Positions 18,308 to 27,059 of a DNA stretch of 64,000 bases are shown here, piece by piece; the first letter of the stretch is position 1; each line of letters opens with the position of its first letter. Source of the DNA: Paenibacillus sp. JNUCC-31 (GTDB lineage Bacteria > Bacillota > Bacilli > Paenibacillales > Paenibacillaceae); the NCBI RefSeq assembly GCF_014844075.1, contig NZ_CP062165.1, positions 4,960,001 to 5,024,000 on the forward strand, in the 5' to 3' direction. The translations under genes and the position numbers were made by a program. The notes under the pieces were generated by a model. That model was not told where the DNA came from. It searched no databases and saw only the letters and a program-made list of their open reading frames with translations.

Positions 18308-18326
18308 ATTCCAAGGAGGAATTGTC

Positions 18327-18734
18327 ATGTTGGATGCGTCAAGAGTAATTCTCGGTACCTATGGTCAGCTGCATATCGATGGTGTGTGGCAGACCAATAT
18401 TAATAAGCTGGAGGCCAGTGTGGAAATCGAGAAGCGTGAGTTGAATCTGGTCGGCAACGATTGGAAAGTACACAAGAATGGTGCGAAAAAAGGAACTGGC
18501 ACAATGACGGGTTACAAAGTCACTTCGGATATGATCATGCGTGGTTTCACCAAATTCCAGATTATCTCGAAGCTGAACGATCCGGAGTCTTACGGACATG
18601 AGAGTGTCTTGCTGAAAGGCTGCATGGTGGATAAAATCCAGCTCGCCAACTGGACAGCGGGTGAGGAAGTGCCGGAGGAAACAGGTTTTACGTTTGAAGG
18701 ATTTGAATTGTTGAACCCGATTGTTGCGAACTAA
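18327..18734 (+). CDS. xkdM: tail tube protein (set 1)
   Basis: Protein of 135 aa of the XkdM tube family. It begins MLDASRVILGTYGQLHIDG and has GNDWKVHKNGAKKGTGTMTGY and a C-terminal ETGFTFEGFELLNP strand. It forms hexameric rings that make the inner tube. The ATG at 18327 is 6 nt after AAGGAGGA; longer in-frame starts run back into repeat B and are rejected. It is shorter than the 152-aa set 2 tube protein. Confidence 0.88.
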   Translation: MLDASRVILGTYGQLHIDGVWQTNINKLEASVEIEKRELNLVGNDWKVHKNGAKKGTGTMTGYKVTSDMIMRGFTKFQIISKLNDPESYGHESVLLKGCMVDKIQLANWTAGEEVPEETGFTFEGFELLNPIVAN

Positions 18735-18832
18735 GGATGGAATGACTCCGAACTTCGGAAAGACCTCGTAACAAAGCTTGTCTGATCAGGCGTACGGGCA
18801 ACGAGACTTAACAGAAGCGGGATACACAGGCA

Positions 18833-18862
18833 GGCCGAGAAATTCTCGGTCTCTTTGTTGTC
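18833..18862 (+). terminator. weak hairpin after the set 1 tube gene
   Basis: GGCCGAG at 18833-18839 pairs with CTCGGTC at 18845-18851, with one G-T pair and a 5-nt loop, followed by T-rich sequence. It could partly terminate or protect the sheath-tube mRNA so that those abundant subunits exceed later proteins. Confidence 0.5.
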
Positions 18863-18917
18863 CCTGAATTTGTAAGATGGCTGACTCAATTGTGAATTAA
18901 AAAGGAGATCGCACCCT

Positions 18918-19352
18918 ATGAGTATGAATGAGAATCTATCTGAAGAACAAATTTTGGATCAATTGTTTGAAGCAGCAGAGCGTTTGCCGGAAGAGAATGT
19001 ACGCATCCAACGTTTGGATCTGTTGCTTACCCTGCGTGGATTAACGTCCTCCAAAGTGGATCAGATCCGTGAACGCTGTACGATTCGGAAAACAGTCAAG
19101 GGCCGCACAGAGGAAAAGGTGGATACCGAAACATTTAACGCGCTGTTGATTTCCGAAGCGACGGTAAAACTGAAAGTACGCAGTCTGGAACTGTCCGGCT
19201 GGGGAGACAACCGGATTACGGGCCGCATGAAGCTGTCCGGTGGTGAACAAGCAGTTCGCCGTATGCTGCTCGCGGGTGAGCTGGACGCCGTTGGCGACAA
19301 AGTGCTGGAGCTGTCCGGCTTCGGTGTGGAGATTGAAGACCTAAAAAACTGA
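18918..19352 (+). CDS. xkdN: tail assembly chaperone, 0-frame product (set 1)
   Basis: Protein of 144 aa, acidic and helical, XkdN-like, placed between tube and tape measure as in PBSX. It begins MSMNENLSEEQILDQLF and ends GVEIEDLKN at a TGA directly after a slippery heptamer. Such proteins coat the tape measure and recruit tube subunits, as lambda gpG and gpGT do. A -1 shift would add 54 residues. AAAGGAG lies 10 nt before the ATG. Confidence 0.85.
   Translation: MSMNENLSEEQILDQLFEAAERLPEENVRIQRLDLLLTLRGLTSSKVDQIRERCTIRKTVKGRTEEKVDTETFNALLISEATVKLKVRSLELSGWGDNRITGRMKLSGGEQAVRRMLLAGELDAVGDKVLELSGFGVEIEDLKN
19343..19349 (+). promoter_or_regulatory. programmed -1 frameshift site A AAA AAC (set 1)
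   Basis: The heptamer fits X XXY YYZ exactly in the 0 frame (CTA AAA AAC), with the TGA stop right after it at 19350-19352. The -1 frame stays open to 19510. The same heptamer sits at the same place in set 2. Confidence 0.88.
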
Positions 19353-19510
19353 TTCACTCCGGTGGGATGACCACGTTCCTGTATCACATGTGGGTCCGTC
19401 ATCATCTACGGCCCGGAGAGTTCTGGTCTTTGCCACGTGGGGAACGCTCGCTGTTAATTGCTTTCTCGGAAGAGGAAATGGCAGCGATCACCTCGCAAAT
19501 GAATCGATAA
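19349..19510 (+). CDS. frameshift extension of the tail assembly chaperone (set 1)
   Basis: In the -1 frame, codons from 19349 (CTG ATT CAC) run to a TAA at 19508-19510 and encode about 53 residues beginning LIHSGGMTTFLYH and ending EEEMAAITSQMNR. It is expected only as a C-terminal fusion to the 144-aa chaperone, like the T part of lambda gpGT. An internal ATG at 19367 could give a separate product but has no clear ribosome binding site. Confidence 0.8.
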   Translation: MIHSGGMTTFLYHMWVRHHLRPGEFWSLPRGERSLLIAFSEEEMAAITSQMNR

Positions 19511-19535
19511 TTAGAAAGGGCAGGAGGTGAAAGAA

Positions 19536-21230
19536 ATGGCAGAAATGATTGTGGGTTTATCCAAATCCAATGCGGAAATGCGGACGACGATCCGGTATCT
19601 GGATCAGATCCAGCGTTCGACCGAACGTCTGGGCAGAGTACGCTATCAGAGTTTGATCAAGGTGAACAATGAGTTGAGAACGACCGGGCGCAGGCTGGAA
19701 AGTATTTATAGCACGGCTGTGCGATTGAGCAGGCTGCGGATTGCTCCCCAGGTTGATCTGGCAGACCATGCTACTCCAGCATTAAATGGTTTGTTGAAAA
19801 AAATGAAGCAAATCCAACCTACGATGTTAAGAGCTGTAGCTGATGTGCAACTCAAAGTCAGCCATCAAATTTCAGACGTGTCCGTTAATGTGAATTCACA
19901 ACCGTTAAATATGAATACACAACCATTAATTGATGCTTTGAGTGTAAACACGCAATCTATTAGTATGTTGAGTGCCAAGCTGGATTCCATCAATATTGGG
20001 GCTGCTTCGGGAGGCGAAGAAAAGCCTAAAACCTTCCTGCAAAAAATGAAAGGTATGTTTGATCGAGGTAAATCGATCTCATCTGGAGTGCAAAAGGGAT
20101 TCGCCGCCAGAAGTAGTGGGAAAAAGTTTTGGAACGAAATCAAAAGCCCATCTACACCAGGCAATAAATGGAAGAAAGCTTTTAGAGTTACGAAACGCGG
20201 GGCTACTTTTATGAACGATTTCTCGACCGCAGGTTCCGATTTAATCGGTGGTATAGATGGAATGTGGGGAGATGTGAAAGGGTTATTTGGTGGCGGTGGT
20301 AGTGGAGCAGGAGGCAATGGGGGTCCAGGTATTATCAGTAAACTAGGTGGTGGGTTAGCCAAGGGAGCAGGCAAGTTGCTTGCGCCGATTCGTATGCTTA
20401 GCAATATTAATGATCTTGCAAGCGCCCCTCCAGAGGAACGCGCGCGTGCGGTCGGTTCTGTTGCTGGTAGTGCAGTAGGAACTACTCTTGGCAGCATCCT
20501 TGGCAGTGTAATCCCGGTGGGTGGAACCCTGGTAGGCGGTGCAATAGGTGGCTGGCTTGGCGAGAAAGCTGGTGGCTGGGTTGGCGATAAGGTAGGTGGG
20601 TTTATCAAGAACAACGCGGAGGGCATTTCGAAACTGGCGAACTTTGCTCTGGAGGGAACGAATACTGTTATGGAGAAAACGAAAGGTTTCTTCAATGGTA
20701 TCTCCAATTTCTTTGGTGGTTCGAAGAAAGAAGAAACGCCTGCTGCATCACCGTCTACAGCCTCAATAGCTCAGGCAACAACGGTTGCTGAGCCAACTCC
20801 AGTACCCGCCGGCCCACCGATGCCGCCACCTGCCTATGTTCCATCTGCACTCACTACAACCGGGCCAATGGCTTATATGAACAGCAAGTTCGGTCAGCCT
20901 ACGGCAGCCGGATTCATGGGGACAAGCTTGATGCAATCCCAGGCAATGGCACTCGGTAATGGAGCGCAGACAACTGCGAATGCCAATGGCAAATCGTCCA
21001 CGATGACCGTTCAAATTTCCGAAGAGCAGATGAGCAGTCTGTCCGGTTACCTCAAGGATTTTAAAACCGAGACAACCAACCAAATCTCCGTGAATGTACC
21101 TCAAGGCGCTGTGCAGGTGACGGTCCGGGAAAATGCCATCGACTACGATGCGCTTTCACTCCAAGTTGGACAGCGAATTTCCGGAGAGTTCCGCCGTGCG
21201 ATGGAAAACCGAAAAACCATTATGGCCTAA
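19536..21230 (+). CDS. xkdO: tape measure protein (set 1), short
   Basis: Protein of 564 aa, far shorter than PBSX XkdO (about 1,300 aa). The N-terminal 160 residues are helical and predicted coiled coil. A basic segment (about 175-215) follows, then a glycine-zipper region (about 285-350) with repeated GGxxG, GSVAGSAVG and GGAIGGWLG, then a Pro/Ala-rich linker. The C-terminus is beta-rich. Tape measures set tail length at roughly 0.15 nm per residue, so a tail near 85 nm is predicted. The ATG at 19536 is 6 nt from AGGAGGTG. Confidence 0.85.
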   Translation: MAEMIVGLSKSNAEMRTTIRYLDQIQRSTERLGRVRYQSLIKVNNELRTTGRRLESIYSTAVRLSRLRIAPQVDLADHATPALNGLLKKMKQIQPTMLRAVADVQLKVSHQISDVSVNVNSQPLNMNTQPLIDALSVNTQSISMLSAKLDSINIGAASGGEEKPKTFLQKMKGMFDRGKSISSGVQKGFAARSSGKKFWNEIKSPSTPGNKWKKAFRVTKRGATFMNDFSTAGSDLIGGIDGMWGDVKGLFGGGGSGAGGNGGPGIISKLGGGLAKGAGKLLAPIRMLSNINDLASAPPEERARAVGSVAGSAVGTTLGSILGSVIPVGGTLVGGAIGGWLGEKAGGWVGDKVGGFIKNNAEGISKLANFALEGTNTVMEKTKGFFNGISNFFGGSKKEETPAASPSTASIAQATTVAEPTPVPAGPPMPPPAYVPSALTTTGPMAYMNSKFGQPTAAGFMGTSLMQSQAMALGNGAQTTANANGKSSTMTVQISEEQMSSLSGYLKDFKTETTNQISVNVPQGAVQVTVRENAIDYDALSLQVGQRISGEFRRAMENRKTIMA

Positions 21231-21248
21231 GCAGAAAGGAGGCCTGTC

Positions 21249-21914
21249 ATGACTGTATTTGAAGATAACGTGGAAGGTATCAAAATGGAATTTACCCTGA
21301 TCGATGGGAAAACGAAGTTTCAATTTCCGGTGAAACCGGAAGAACTGACGATCTCCCGATCCAAGGGGTACGAAACGATTAATATGCTGGAGCATGGCGA
21401 GTTTGATTTTGCGCAGGGGGAGAAGGTGAAGGAGATCACCTTCTCTTCTTTTTTTCCAAAAGAATACGATGCGTCCTATTGCATGTACGAGCCTTTGCCT
21501 GATCCGCGGGTAGCGATGAATATGCTGAATACGTTTCTGGTGTCGAAAAAGCCGCTGCGCTTCATCATTACGAACACGGGGGTGAACGTGCCGGTGTATC
21601 TGATCTCGCACAATACGACCTTCCGGGGCGGCGAGAGCGGAGATATTTACTTCGACATTACGCTGCGCACATGGCGAGATTCCAAAGTGGAGAAGGTTGG
21701 CGGTGCAACATCAGCGAGCAAGTCAGGTTCTCGTACGGATCTGAAAACGAGCAGCAAGACCTACACCGTGAAATCCGGCGATTCCCTGTCCAAAATAGCA
21801 AAGCTTGAGCTGGGCAGCAGTTCCAAATGGAACGAGATTTACAAGCTCAACGCGAAAACCATCGGCAGTGATCCGAACCGGATCAAGCCGGGACAAAAGC
21901 TGGTGATGCCATGA
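21249..21914 (+). CDS. xkdP: LysM-containing baseplate hub protein (set 1)
   Basis: Protein of 221 aa. Residues 1-150 match the XkdP N-terminal domain (KFQFPVKPEELTISRSKGYETINMLEHGEFDF, then FSSFFPKEYD). The C-terminus is one LysM domain from TYTVKSGDSLSKIAK to RIKPGQKLVMP. In contractile tails such proteins join the tube to the baseplate hub, and LysM may touch peptidoglycan during injection. AAAGGAGG precedes the ATG. The stop overlaps the next start (ATGA). Confidence 0.9.
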   Translation: MTVFEDNVEGIKMEFTLIDGKTKFQFPVKPEELTISRSKGYETINMLEHGEFDFAQGEKVKEITFSSFFPKEYDASYCMYEPLPDPRVAMNMLNTFLVSKKPLRFIITNTGVNVPVYLISHNTTFRGGESGDIYFDITLRTWRDSKVEKVGGATSASKSGSRTDLKTSSKTYTVKSGDSLSKIAKLELGSSSKWNEIYKLNAKTIGSDPNRIKPGQKLVMP

Positions 21915-22897
21915 CCTACAAGGTTATTGTGGACGACAAATATGACATCACCAAGCTGGTGGAGACGATTACGCTGAAGGATTCGCTCGACCAGATTGCC
22001 TATCAGGCGAACATCCGACTGGCGGTGTCTGCTTCTTCCGGTTTGCCTGCGATATCACCGGGTATGGCGGTTCGGATCAGCGGGGTTCCTTTTGGCGAAA
22101 AATCAATGGTTCACTTGCTGCACCCTGCCGTCATTTGGGAAGCGGAAAGCTCGAACAGCGGCACCAAACGGCTGTCCCTGACCGTCTATGACCGGATGAT
22201 TTATTTGGAAAAATCGGAGGACGAGTTCCTGCTGCCGAAGGACCAGACTGCCATGCAGCGGCTCAAAACGTACGCCAAGGAATGGAAGATCCCATACGCC
22301 GAGCTGCCGGATACCAAAACGAAGCTGAGCAAAGCGGTGTATCGGTCGCAGACCATTTTTTCGATGATGTTTGCCGATCTGAAGGAAACGGCGAAGTCCG
22401 GCGGGGACATGTACCATCCACGGATGACGCCCGGTGGGTTGCAGCTCTTCCAGGTAGGAAGTAATGCGAAGGTGTATGAGCTGGATCGACTGATCGATCT
22501 GACCCAGATGCGTACGCTCGAAGGAGCGGTTACCAAAGTTAAAATACTGGCAGCTTCGGAGTCTACGAGTGGCAAAGAAGTTCCTTCCAAAGTGCTCGCG
22601 ATTGAGCAGGACGGTGTAGCCGAACTGGGCACGCTGCAAAAGCTGATCGAGGACGATCAGGTCAAAACGGCGACCGCCGCCAAAAAGCTGGCGAAAAGTC
22701 ATCTGACGGGTATTCAGGAGACCTTTACGATCTCCGCACCGGATGTGAATACGATTCGTGCCGGGGACGCAGTGTTATTAAAAGGACTTAAGCTGATCGT
22801 CATGTCGGTCAGCCGTGATCTGTCTGCCGGACCTGGAACGATGACGTTGGAGCTGGGGACGGCTGAGCTGGTAAAAAGGAGGTATTACCTTGAATAA
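21911..22897 (+). CDS. xkdQ: XkdQ-like baseplate hub protein (set 1)
   Basis: Protein of 328 aa, XkdQ/YqbQ type, equivalent to the gpD/gp27-like central hub. Early beta-rich domain TYKVIVDDKYDITKLVETITLKD; typical middle segment TAMQRLKTYAKEWKIPY; late segment VLLKGLKLIVMSVSRDLSAGPGTMTLELG. It overlaps the xkdP stop by 4 nt and the next gene by 8 nt, so it lies in a compact baseplate operon. Confidence 0.87.
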   Translation: MTYKVIVDDKYDITKLVETITLKDSLDQIAYQANIRLAVSASSGLPAISPGMAVRISGVPFGEKSMVHLLHPAVIWEAESSNSGTKRLSLTVYDRMIYLEKSEDEFLLPKDQTAMQRLKTYAKEWKIPYAELPDTKTKLSKAVYRSQTIFSMMFADLKETAKSGGDMYHPRMTPGGLQLFQVGSNAKVYELDRLIDLTQMRTLEGAVTKVKILAASESTSGKEVPSKVLAIEQDGVAELGTLQKLIEDDQVKTATAAKKLAKSHLTGIQETFTISAPDVNTIRAGDAVLLKGLKLIVMSVSRDLSAGPGTMTLELGTAELVKRRYYLE

Positions 22898-23300
22898 AGA
22901 TGATCCGTATGGGCATTTTGCTGACGTCATGCGGGGTGCGATGAGTACACATTCTCGTCAGGCTGTGAGCGGTATGGGCGCGGTATTGGGTACGATGACC
23001 TCTTCCGGCGTGAAGCTGGATGATTTCAAGCACGAAGTACAGGACTATCTCGTGGCCGAGCTGCCGGGCACGCTTGGACTGCCGGAGCGCGAGGCTGCTG
23101 GCTCGATTTCCGGTATACCTGACGTGGCAAACGGCGGAACGACGGGCACGGGACGGTTTCTTTTACAAAAAGGGGAAGTGGAAGAAGCAGTGTGGTCTCT
23201 TGGAAAAGGGTTGAAAGCGGGAGATCGGGTGCTGGCGATGCGGGTGAATGGCGGTAACGACATTGTGGTGCTGTGTAAGGTGGTGAGTGCGAATGCCTAG
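22890..23300 (+). CDS. xkdR: DUF2577-type baseplate protein (set 1)
   Basis: Protein of 136 aa. It starts with TTG at 22890, chosen because AAAGGAGG lies just before it and the downstream protein begins at once. The core GLKAGDRVLAMRVNGGNDIVVLCKVV is the OB-fold-like DUF2577 element, also seen in the 85-aa set 2 version as TVGDHVLLLRVQGGDSFVVLDRL. The extra N-terminal 50 residues are specific to set 1. Probably the spike or hub base. Confidence 0.82.
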   Translation: MNKDDPYGHFADVMRGAMSTHSRQAVSGMGAVLGTMTSSGVKLDDFKHEVQDYLVAELPGTLGLPEREAAGSISGIPDVANGGTTGTGRFLLQKGEVEEAVWSLGKGLKAGDRVLAMRVNGGNDIVVLCKVVSANA

Positions 23301-23748
23301 TTTGTTCCCGGAAACGGGTGTGGTCTGGGGAGATGAGGAGGACCTGTCTGGGACGGCTTCGGAAGAGGTGCGCTTTGGACGGAGCTGGCGATTCGATTAC
23401 GATGCCGGGGATTTTGTGCTGACCCCAAGTGGCAAAGTGGCTGCGGCAGGTGCTCATGAAGCCTGGGTGCAGTGGTGCATCAAGGCAGTGAAGACGCCGC
23501 GGTACAGGCATGTAATTTACTCTCGAAATTATGGATCGGAGCTGGAAGAACTGGTTGGTCAGGGTGACAGCCGGGGTGTGATGGAAAGTGAGATCACCCG
23601 GATGGTTACGGAGACGCTGCTGGCTGATCCACGCACGGATTCGGTAGATCAGTTTACGTTCGATTGGAATCGGGAGCAGTGCATGTTCTCGTGCCGGGTG
23701 GCGAGTGTGCAGGAAGAGATGTTTATTTTGGAAAGTGAGGTGATCTGA
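23293..23748 (+). CDS. xkdS: DUF2634/gp25-like baseplate wedge protein (set 1)
   Basis: Protein of 151 aa, XkdS-like, related to T4 gp25. The core WCIKAVKTPRYRHVIYSRNYGSELEELVG followed by EITRMVTETLLADPR is the family signature. gp25-type proteins link hub to wedges and nucleate the sheath. The ATG at 23293 overlaps the end of the previous gene by 8 nt. Confidence 0.9.
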   Translation: MPSLFPETGVVWGDEEDLSGTASEEVRFGRSWRFDYDAGDFVLTPSGKVAAAGAHEAWVQWCIKAVKTPRYRHVIYSRNYGSELEELVGQGDSRGVMESEITRMVTETLLADPRTDSVDQFTFDWNREQCMFSCRVASVQEEMFILESEVI

Positions 23749-23752
23749 CGGG

Positions 23753-24892
23753 ATGGCTGAGATTCCGCGTTATTTGGAGGACCAGACGGAGGAACAGATT
23801 ATGCAGCGGATGCTGGATCGTTTGCCCGCGGATCTGGACAAGTCGGAAGGTTCTTTTCTGTGGGATGCGGAGGCTCCGGTTGCTTTTATGCTATCCGAGG
23901 CGGCTTTGTGGGCGCAGGAGTTGCTTCGGCGTGGATTTGCGAGTACGGCGGCGAGCAGTGATCCGAACTTCCGTTCGGAAGAGCTGGATTTGCGGGCAGG
24001 AGAGCATGGCATTACGCGCCGGGCTGCGGTAGTGGCGCAAGGTTCGGTTAAATTTGCGGGTACGCCGGGGAAAGTAGTGCCTGCGGGCACGGTTGTGGCT
24101 ACTTTGGCAGATGAAATTTCCGGTGAGGCTTCACTCGAATATGAAACGGTTGGTCGTGTGGAGTTGGGAGAAGATGGTCTGGGTAGTGTTGGCGTGCGTG
24201 CGCTCGTTGCGGGAAAAGAAAGCAATGTGCCTGCGGGCACCGTGACCGTGCTGTCTACACCTGTGAGCGGAGTTACCTCTGTTACCAACGTGGAGGTGAT
24301 TAAAGGCGGTGCGGATATTGAGGCAGATACGGCGCTGCTGGAGCGATTTTATGCCAAAGTCCGCAACCAGGGGACAAGCGGGAACAAGGCACAGTATGTG
24401 CAGTGGGCCAGTGAAGTGCCCGGTGTTGGTGCAACACGGGTTATTCCGTTGTGGCAAGGGCCGGGCACGGTGGGGCTGTATCTGCTCGATACGGACAAAC
24501 GTGCCGCGGGAATCGATCTGGTGGCGGCTGTGCAGAAATACGTGGACCCGACGCAGGATGGACAAGGGGAAGGGGCTGCCCCCGCTGGCCCTGTGGTGAC
24601 GGTTATGCCGGCAGAAGAAGTGCCGATGAACATTCAGGTGAAGCTGACGCTGGCGAGTGATGCGACATTGTCCGATGTACGGGCGATGATCGAACGCGGG
24701 GTGACCGCGTATTTGAAGCAGTTGGCCTTTGCCGATCCACTTGTGCGCTACACCCGTATTGCTGCAATTCTGCTGGATATTCCGCCGATTATCGACTATT
24801 CGGAGCTGACCGTGAACGGTGTGAGCGACCAGAATATCGAGATGACAGCGAGTCAGGTGGCGGTGCTGGGGACGGTGGATGTGCATGAGTAG
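23753..24892 (+). CDS. xkdT: baseplate J-like protein (set 1)
   Basis: Protein of 379 aa, XkdT/gpJ family, the main wedge protein. N-terminal RMLDRLPADLDKSEGSFLWDAEAPVAFML and C-terminal VDPTQDGQGEGAAPAGPVVTV, LKQLAFADPLVRYTRIA and LDIPPIIDYSEL are diagnostic. The C-terminal half is clearly similar to the set 2 protein (about half the residues identical by eye), while the N-terminal half is more diverged. Confidence 0.93.
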   Translation: MAEIPRYLEDQTEEQIMQRMLDRLPADLDKSEGSFLWDAEAPVAFMLSEAALWAQELLRRGFASTAASSDPNFRSEELDLRAGEHGITRRAAVVAQGSVKFAGTPGKVVPAGTVVATLADEISGEASLEYETVGRVELGEDGLGSVGVRALVAGKESNVPAGTVTVLSTPVSGVTSVTNVEVIKGGADIEADTALLERFYAKVRNQGTSGNKAQYVQWASEVPGVGATRVIPLWQGPGTVGLYLLDTDKRAAGIDLVAAVQKYVDPTQDGQGEGAAPAGPVVTVMPAEEVPMNIQVKLTLASDATLSDVRAMIERGVTAYLKQLAFADPLVRYTRIAAILLDIPPIIDYSELTVNGVSDQNIEMTASQVAVLGTVDVHE

Positions 24893-25478
24893 TGTGCCTG
24901 GTGTTATGGATTCTAAAATCATGAGCCCGAAGGGAAATGAGCTGTTCTCGTATTTGCCGAGTTACTATGAGACTTCGCGCGTCATGCAGGCCGATATGCA
25001 GTCCAAAGGAACCGAGATGGATCTGTTGTATCAGGCGCTGGATGAGACATTGGATCAGTTTTTTGTCCGCACGGCGACGTGGGGCCTGGACTTCTGGGAA
25101 CAGGAGCTTGGCATTGAGACAGATCGTCTCAAACCTGTGGAGCAACGGCGTGCCGTTGTGGAATCGAAACTGCGTGGTGCCGGGAAATTCTCCGGCAGGC
25201 TGGTTGCGAATGTAGCTGAGGCATATGCCGGGGGTAAGGTGGATGTGACGTTTCAGCCGGAAGCGTGGAGTTTTACAGTGAGCTTTGTGGATACGCTGGG
25301 CATCCCGCCCAATATCGACGATCTCAAACGCGCGATTGACGAAGTGAAACCGGCCCACATGGCTGTGGAGTATGAGTATCGATATTTGGTGTGGGACGAT
25401 TTGGACAAGAAACAGAAAACTTGGGATGAACTGGACGCCGCGTCCTTGACGTGGAATGAACTGGAGGTGTGGGCATAA
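24885..25478 (+). CDS. xkdU: XkdU/gpI-like baseplate protein (set 1)
   Basis: Protein of 197 aa, YmfQ/DUF2313 family. LPSYYETSRVMQADMQSKGTE at the start, LDQFFVRTATWGLDFWEQELGI in the middle and LGIPPNIDDLKRAIDEVKPAHMAVEYEYRY near the end are characteristic. It connects the wedge to the tail fibres. It overlaps the end of xkdT by 8 nt; a second ATG at 24879 is possible. Tail of the protein: WDELDAASLTWNELEVWA, repeated Trp-Glu motifs. Confidence 0.88.
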   Translation: MSSVPGVMDSKIMSPKGNELFSYLPSYYETSRVMQADMQSKGTEMDLLYQALDETLDQFFVRTATWGLDFWEQELGIETDRLKPVEQRRAVVESKLRGAGKFSGRLVANVAEAYAGGKVDVTFQPEAWSFTVSFVDTLGIPPNIDDLKRAIDEVKPAHMAVEYEYRYLVWDDLDKKQKTWDELDAASLTWNELEVWA

Positions 25479-26554
25479 TGCCAAAAGAAACGGATCGACT
25501 GAAATTGCCTCTCCCCTTGGGGAACGAGAACGTTACCAGGGAGAGTATTAATGGGATTTTTGAGAAGATTGATGCAGGTGTGGCGACGCAGGCGGATTTG
25601 GAGACGCTTCGTGAAGCGGTGAGCAAGATGGATATTCCCGATGCGTCGTTGACGCAGAAGGGGAAGGTGCAGCTGTCGAGTAAGACAGATGGCTCGTCTG
25701 AGACACTGGCGGCGACGGAGAAAGCGGTTAGGGATGCGAGGGTGGCGGCGATTAGCGCTGCGGCTACGGACGCGACAACAAAGTCGAACGCGGCTGAAAC
25801 CAATGCTAGAGACTATATAAATGCTAAACCCTGGCAAAGAGTCAGGGTTACTGCTGACGACGGTAGTACAATGATGTTAAGTTCCGGCTACGACATCAAT
25901 AGTGATATGTCTACAGGTTTTTACAGGGGAGTGGGTATTGTCAACGCGCCTGACTCCGGTTGGTGGCATTTTGAAGTGTTAAAGCACGACAGCTCTTACG
26001 CAACTCAAGTAGCCTATCCATTGGACAGGTCTTACACATATCGGATGCGTGTAAAGTCTGGTGGTATATGGGGTCCTTGGAGTCCTGACGTTTTTCAATC
26101 TGGCGTTGATGCGAAAAACGGCATAGTGGGTGCCATTAACGCCAAGGGTGGAAGTGCATCCACATCTGACACATGGGCGCAGTTGTCGGCTAAGGTAACT
26201 GCGATTAAACAACCATATAGAGTTTATAATGCAAGCGTGTGGTATGCAGGCGGCACTATATCCAACATTCCGTTCAAACCATACATGGTCATGGTGTTTG
26301 TGAGTGGTGTTAAATCGGATAATACTGGTGGTTCGACCGTTGACGTAAGGGCTTCCGGTACGATTGGCGCTTACGTCAACGAATCGGGGAGTACAGTCAC
26401 TATCGGAGGACCAGGCGCTCAGGGTTATTACGGATCTTCTAGCGCTGCTATGACCAATGTGGTATTTGGCGGTAATTCAGTTAGTTTCAACATAAGTTAT
26501 GGTGGATATGCGTCAAACCAAGGCAGTCTCTCTGTGCAAGTTTTCGGATTATAA
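25478..26554 (+). CDS. tail fibre / receptor-binding protein (set 1)
   Basis: Protein of 358 aa. The N-terminal 50 residues should bind the baseplate (LKLPLPLGNENVTRESINGIFEKID). Residues about 54-90 form a phage tail fibre repeat (ASLTQKGKVQLSSKTDG). An alanine-rich helix follows, then a collar-like region, and a glycine- and serine-rich C-terminal domain that should bind the target surface. From about 25800 the base composition becomes more AT-rich than the preceding tail genes, a sign of module exchange. The start overlaps the xkdU stop (TAATG). Confidence 0.85.
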   Translation: MPKETDRLKLPLPLGNENVTRESINGIFEKIDAGVATQADLETLREAVSKMDIPDASLTQKGKVQLSSKTDGSSETLAATEKAVRDARVAAISAAATDATTKSNAAETNARDYINAKPWQRVRVTADDGSTMMLSSGYDINSDMSTGFYRGVGIVNAPDSGWWHFEVLKHDSSYATQVAYPLDRSYTYRMRVKSGGIWGPWSPDVFQSGVDAKNGIVGAINAKGGSASTSDTWAQLSAKVTAIKQPYRVYNASVWYAGGTISNIPFKPYMVMVFVSGVKSDNTGGSTVDVRASGTIGAYVNESGSTVTIGGPGAQGYYGSSSAAMTNVVFGGNSVSFNISYGGYASNQGSLSVQVFGL

Positions 26555-26612
26555 TTATTATGCCCTCTTGTGCGGGCAGGGGGCTTTTCATTTTGATAAC
26601 AGAGGAGATGAG

Positions 26613-26962
26613 TTGGAGACAGTAGGAAAATGGATTGTGGCCGCTGGTAGCGCCGCAGCAGCATATTTCTTCGGGGGCTGGTCGGGGGTACTTGGTGCGT
26701 TGCTGATATTTGTTGTGTTGGACTATTTGACAGGGTTTGCGATGGCAGCCATGACAGGCCACGCTCAAGAACAATACGGGATTGTTCGGCATCGCACGTA
26801 AGGCACTTATTTTTGCCATGGTATCGGTGGCTCATCTGGTACACGGACATTTGTTCAAGGATACGGTTGCTACTATTTTATATCGCGAATGAGCTGTTCT
26901 CCATTATTGAAAATGGAGGAAAACGGGGTGCACTGATTACGGCTTTCAAACGATATATTTGA
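26613..26962 (+). pseudogene. broken phage holin gene (set 1)
   Basis: A TTG start at 26613 after GAGGAGATG opens a holin nearly identical in places to the intact set 2 holin (AYFFGGWSGVLG, LDYLTG, KALIFAMVSVAHLV, ANELFSIIENGG). The frame breaks near 26780-26800, changes again near 26880, and a segment of about 16 bp present in the intact gene after the VAHLV codons is missing. No endolysin gene follows. Set 1 therefore lacks a working lysis cassette. Confidence 0.85.
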
Positions 26963-27059
26963 ACGTATAGTTACAACACTTTAGATCAGATGCCAGTCCT
27001 TGATTGGAATAGCAGACCTGACTTCAATTCATTTCTCACCACTAAAAAGGAGGTGAACC

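Noticed and set aside
19865..20707. 280-codon frame antisense to the tape measure gene
   Set aside because: Pro/Ser-rich shadow of the Gly-rich tape measure codons.
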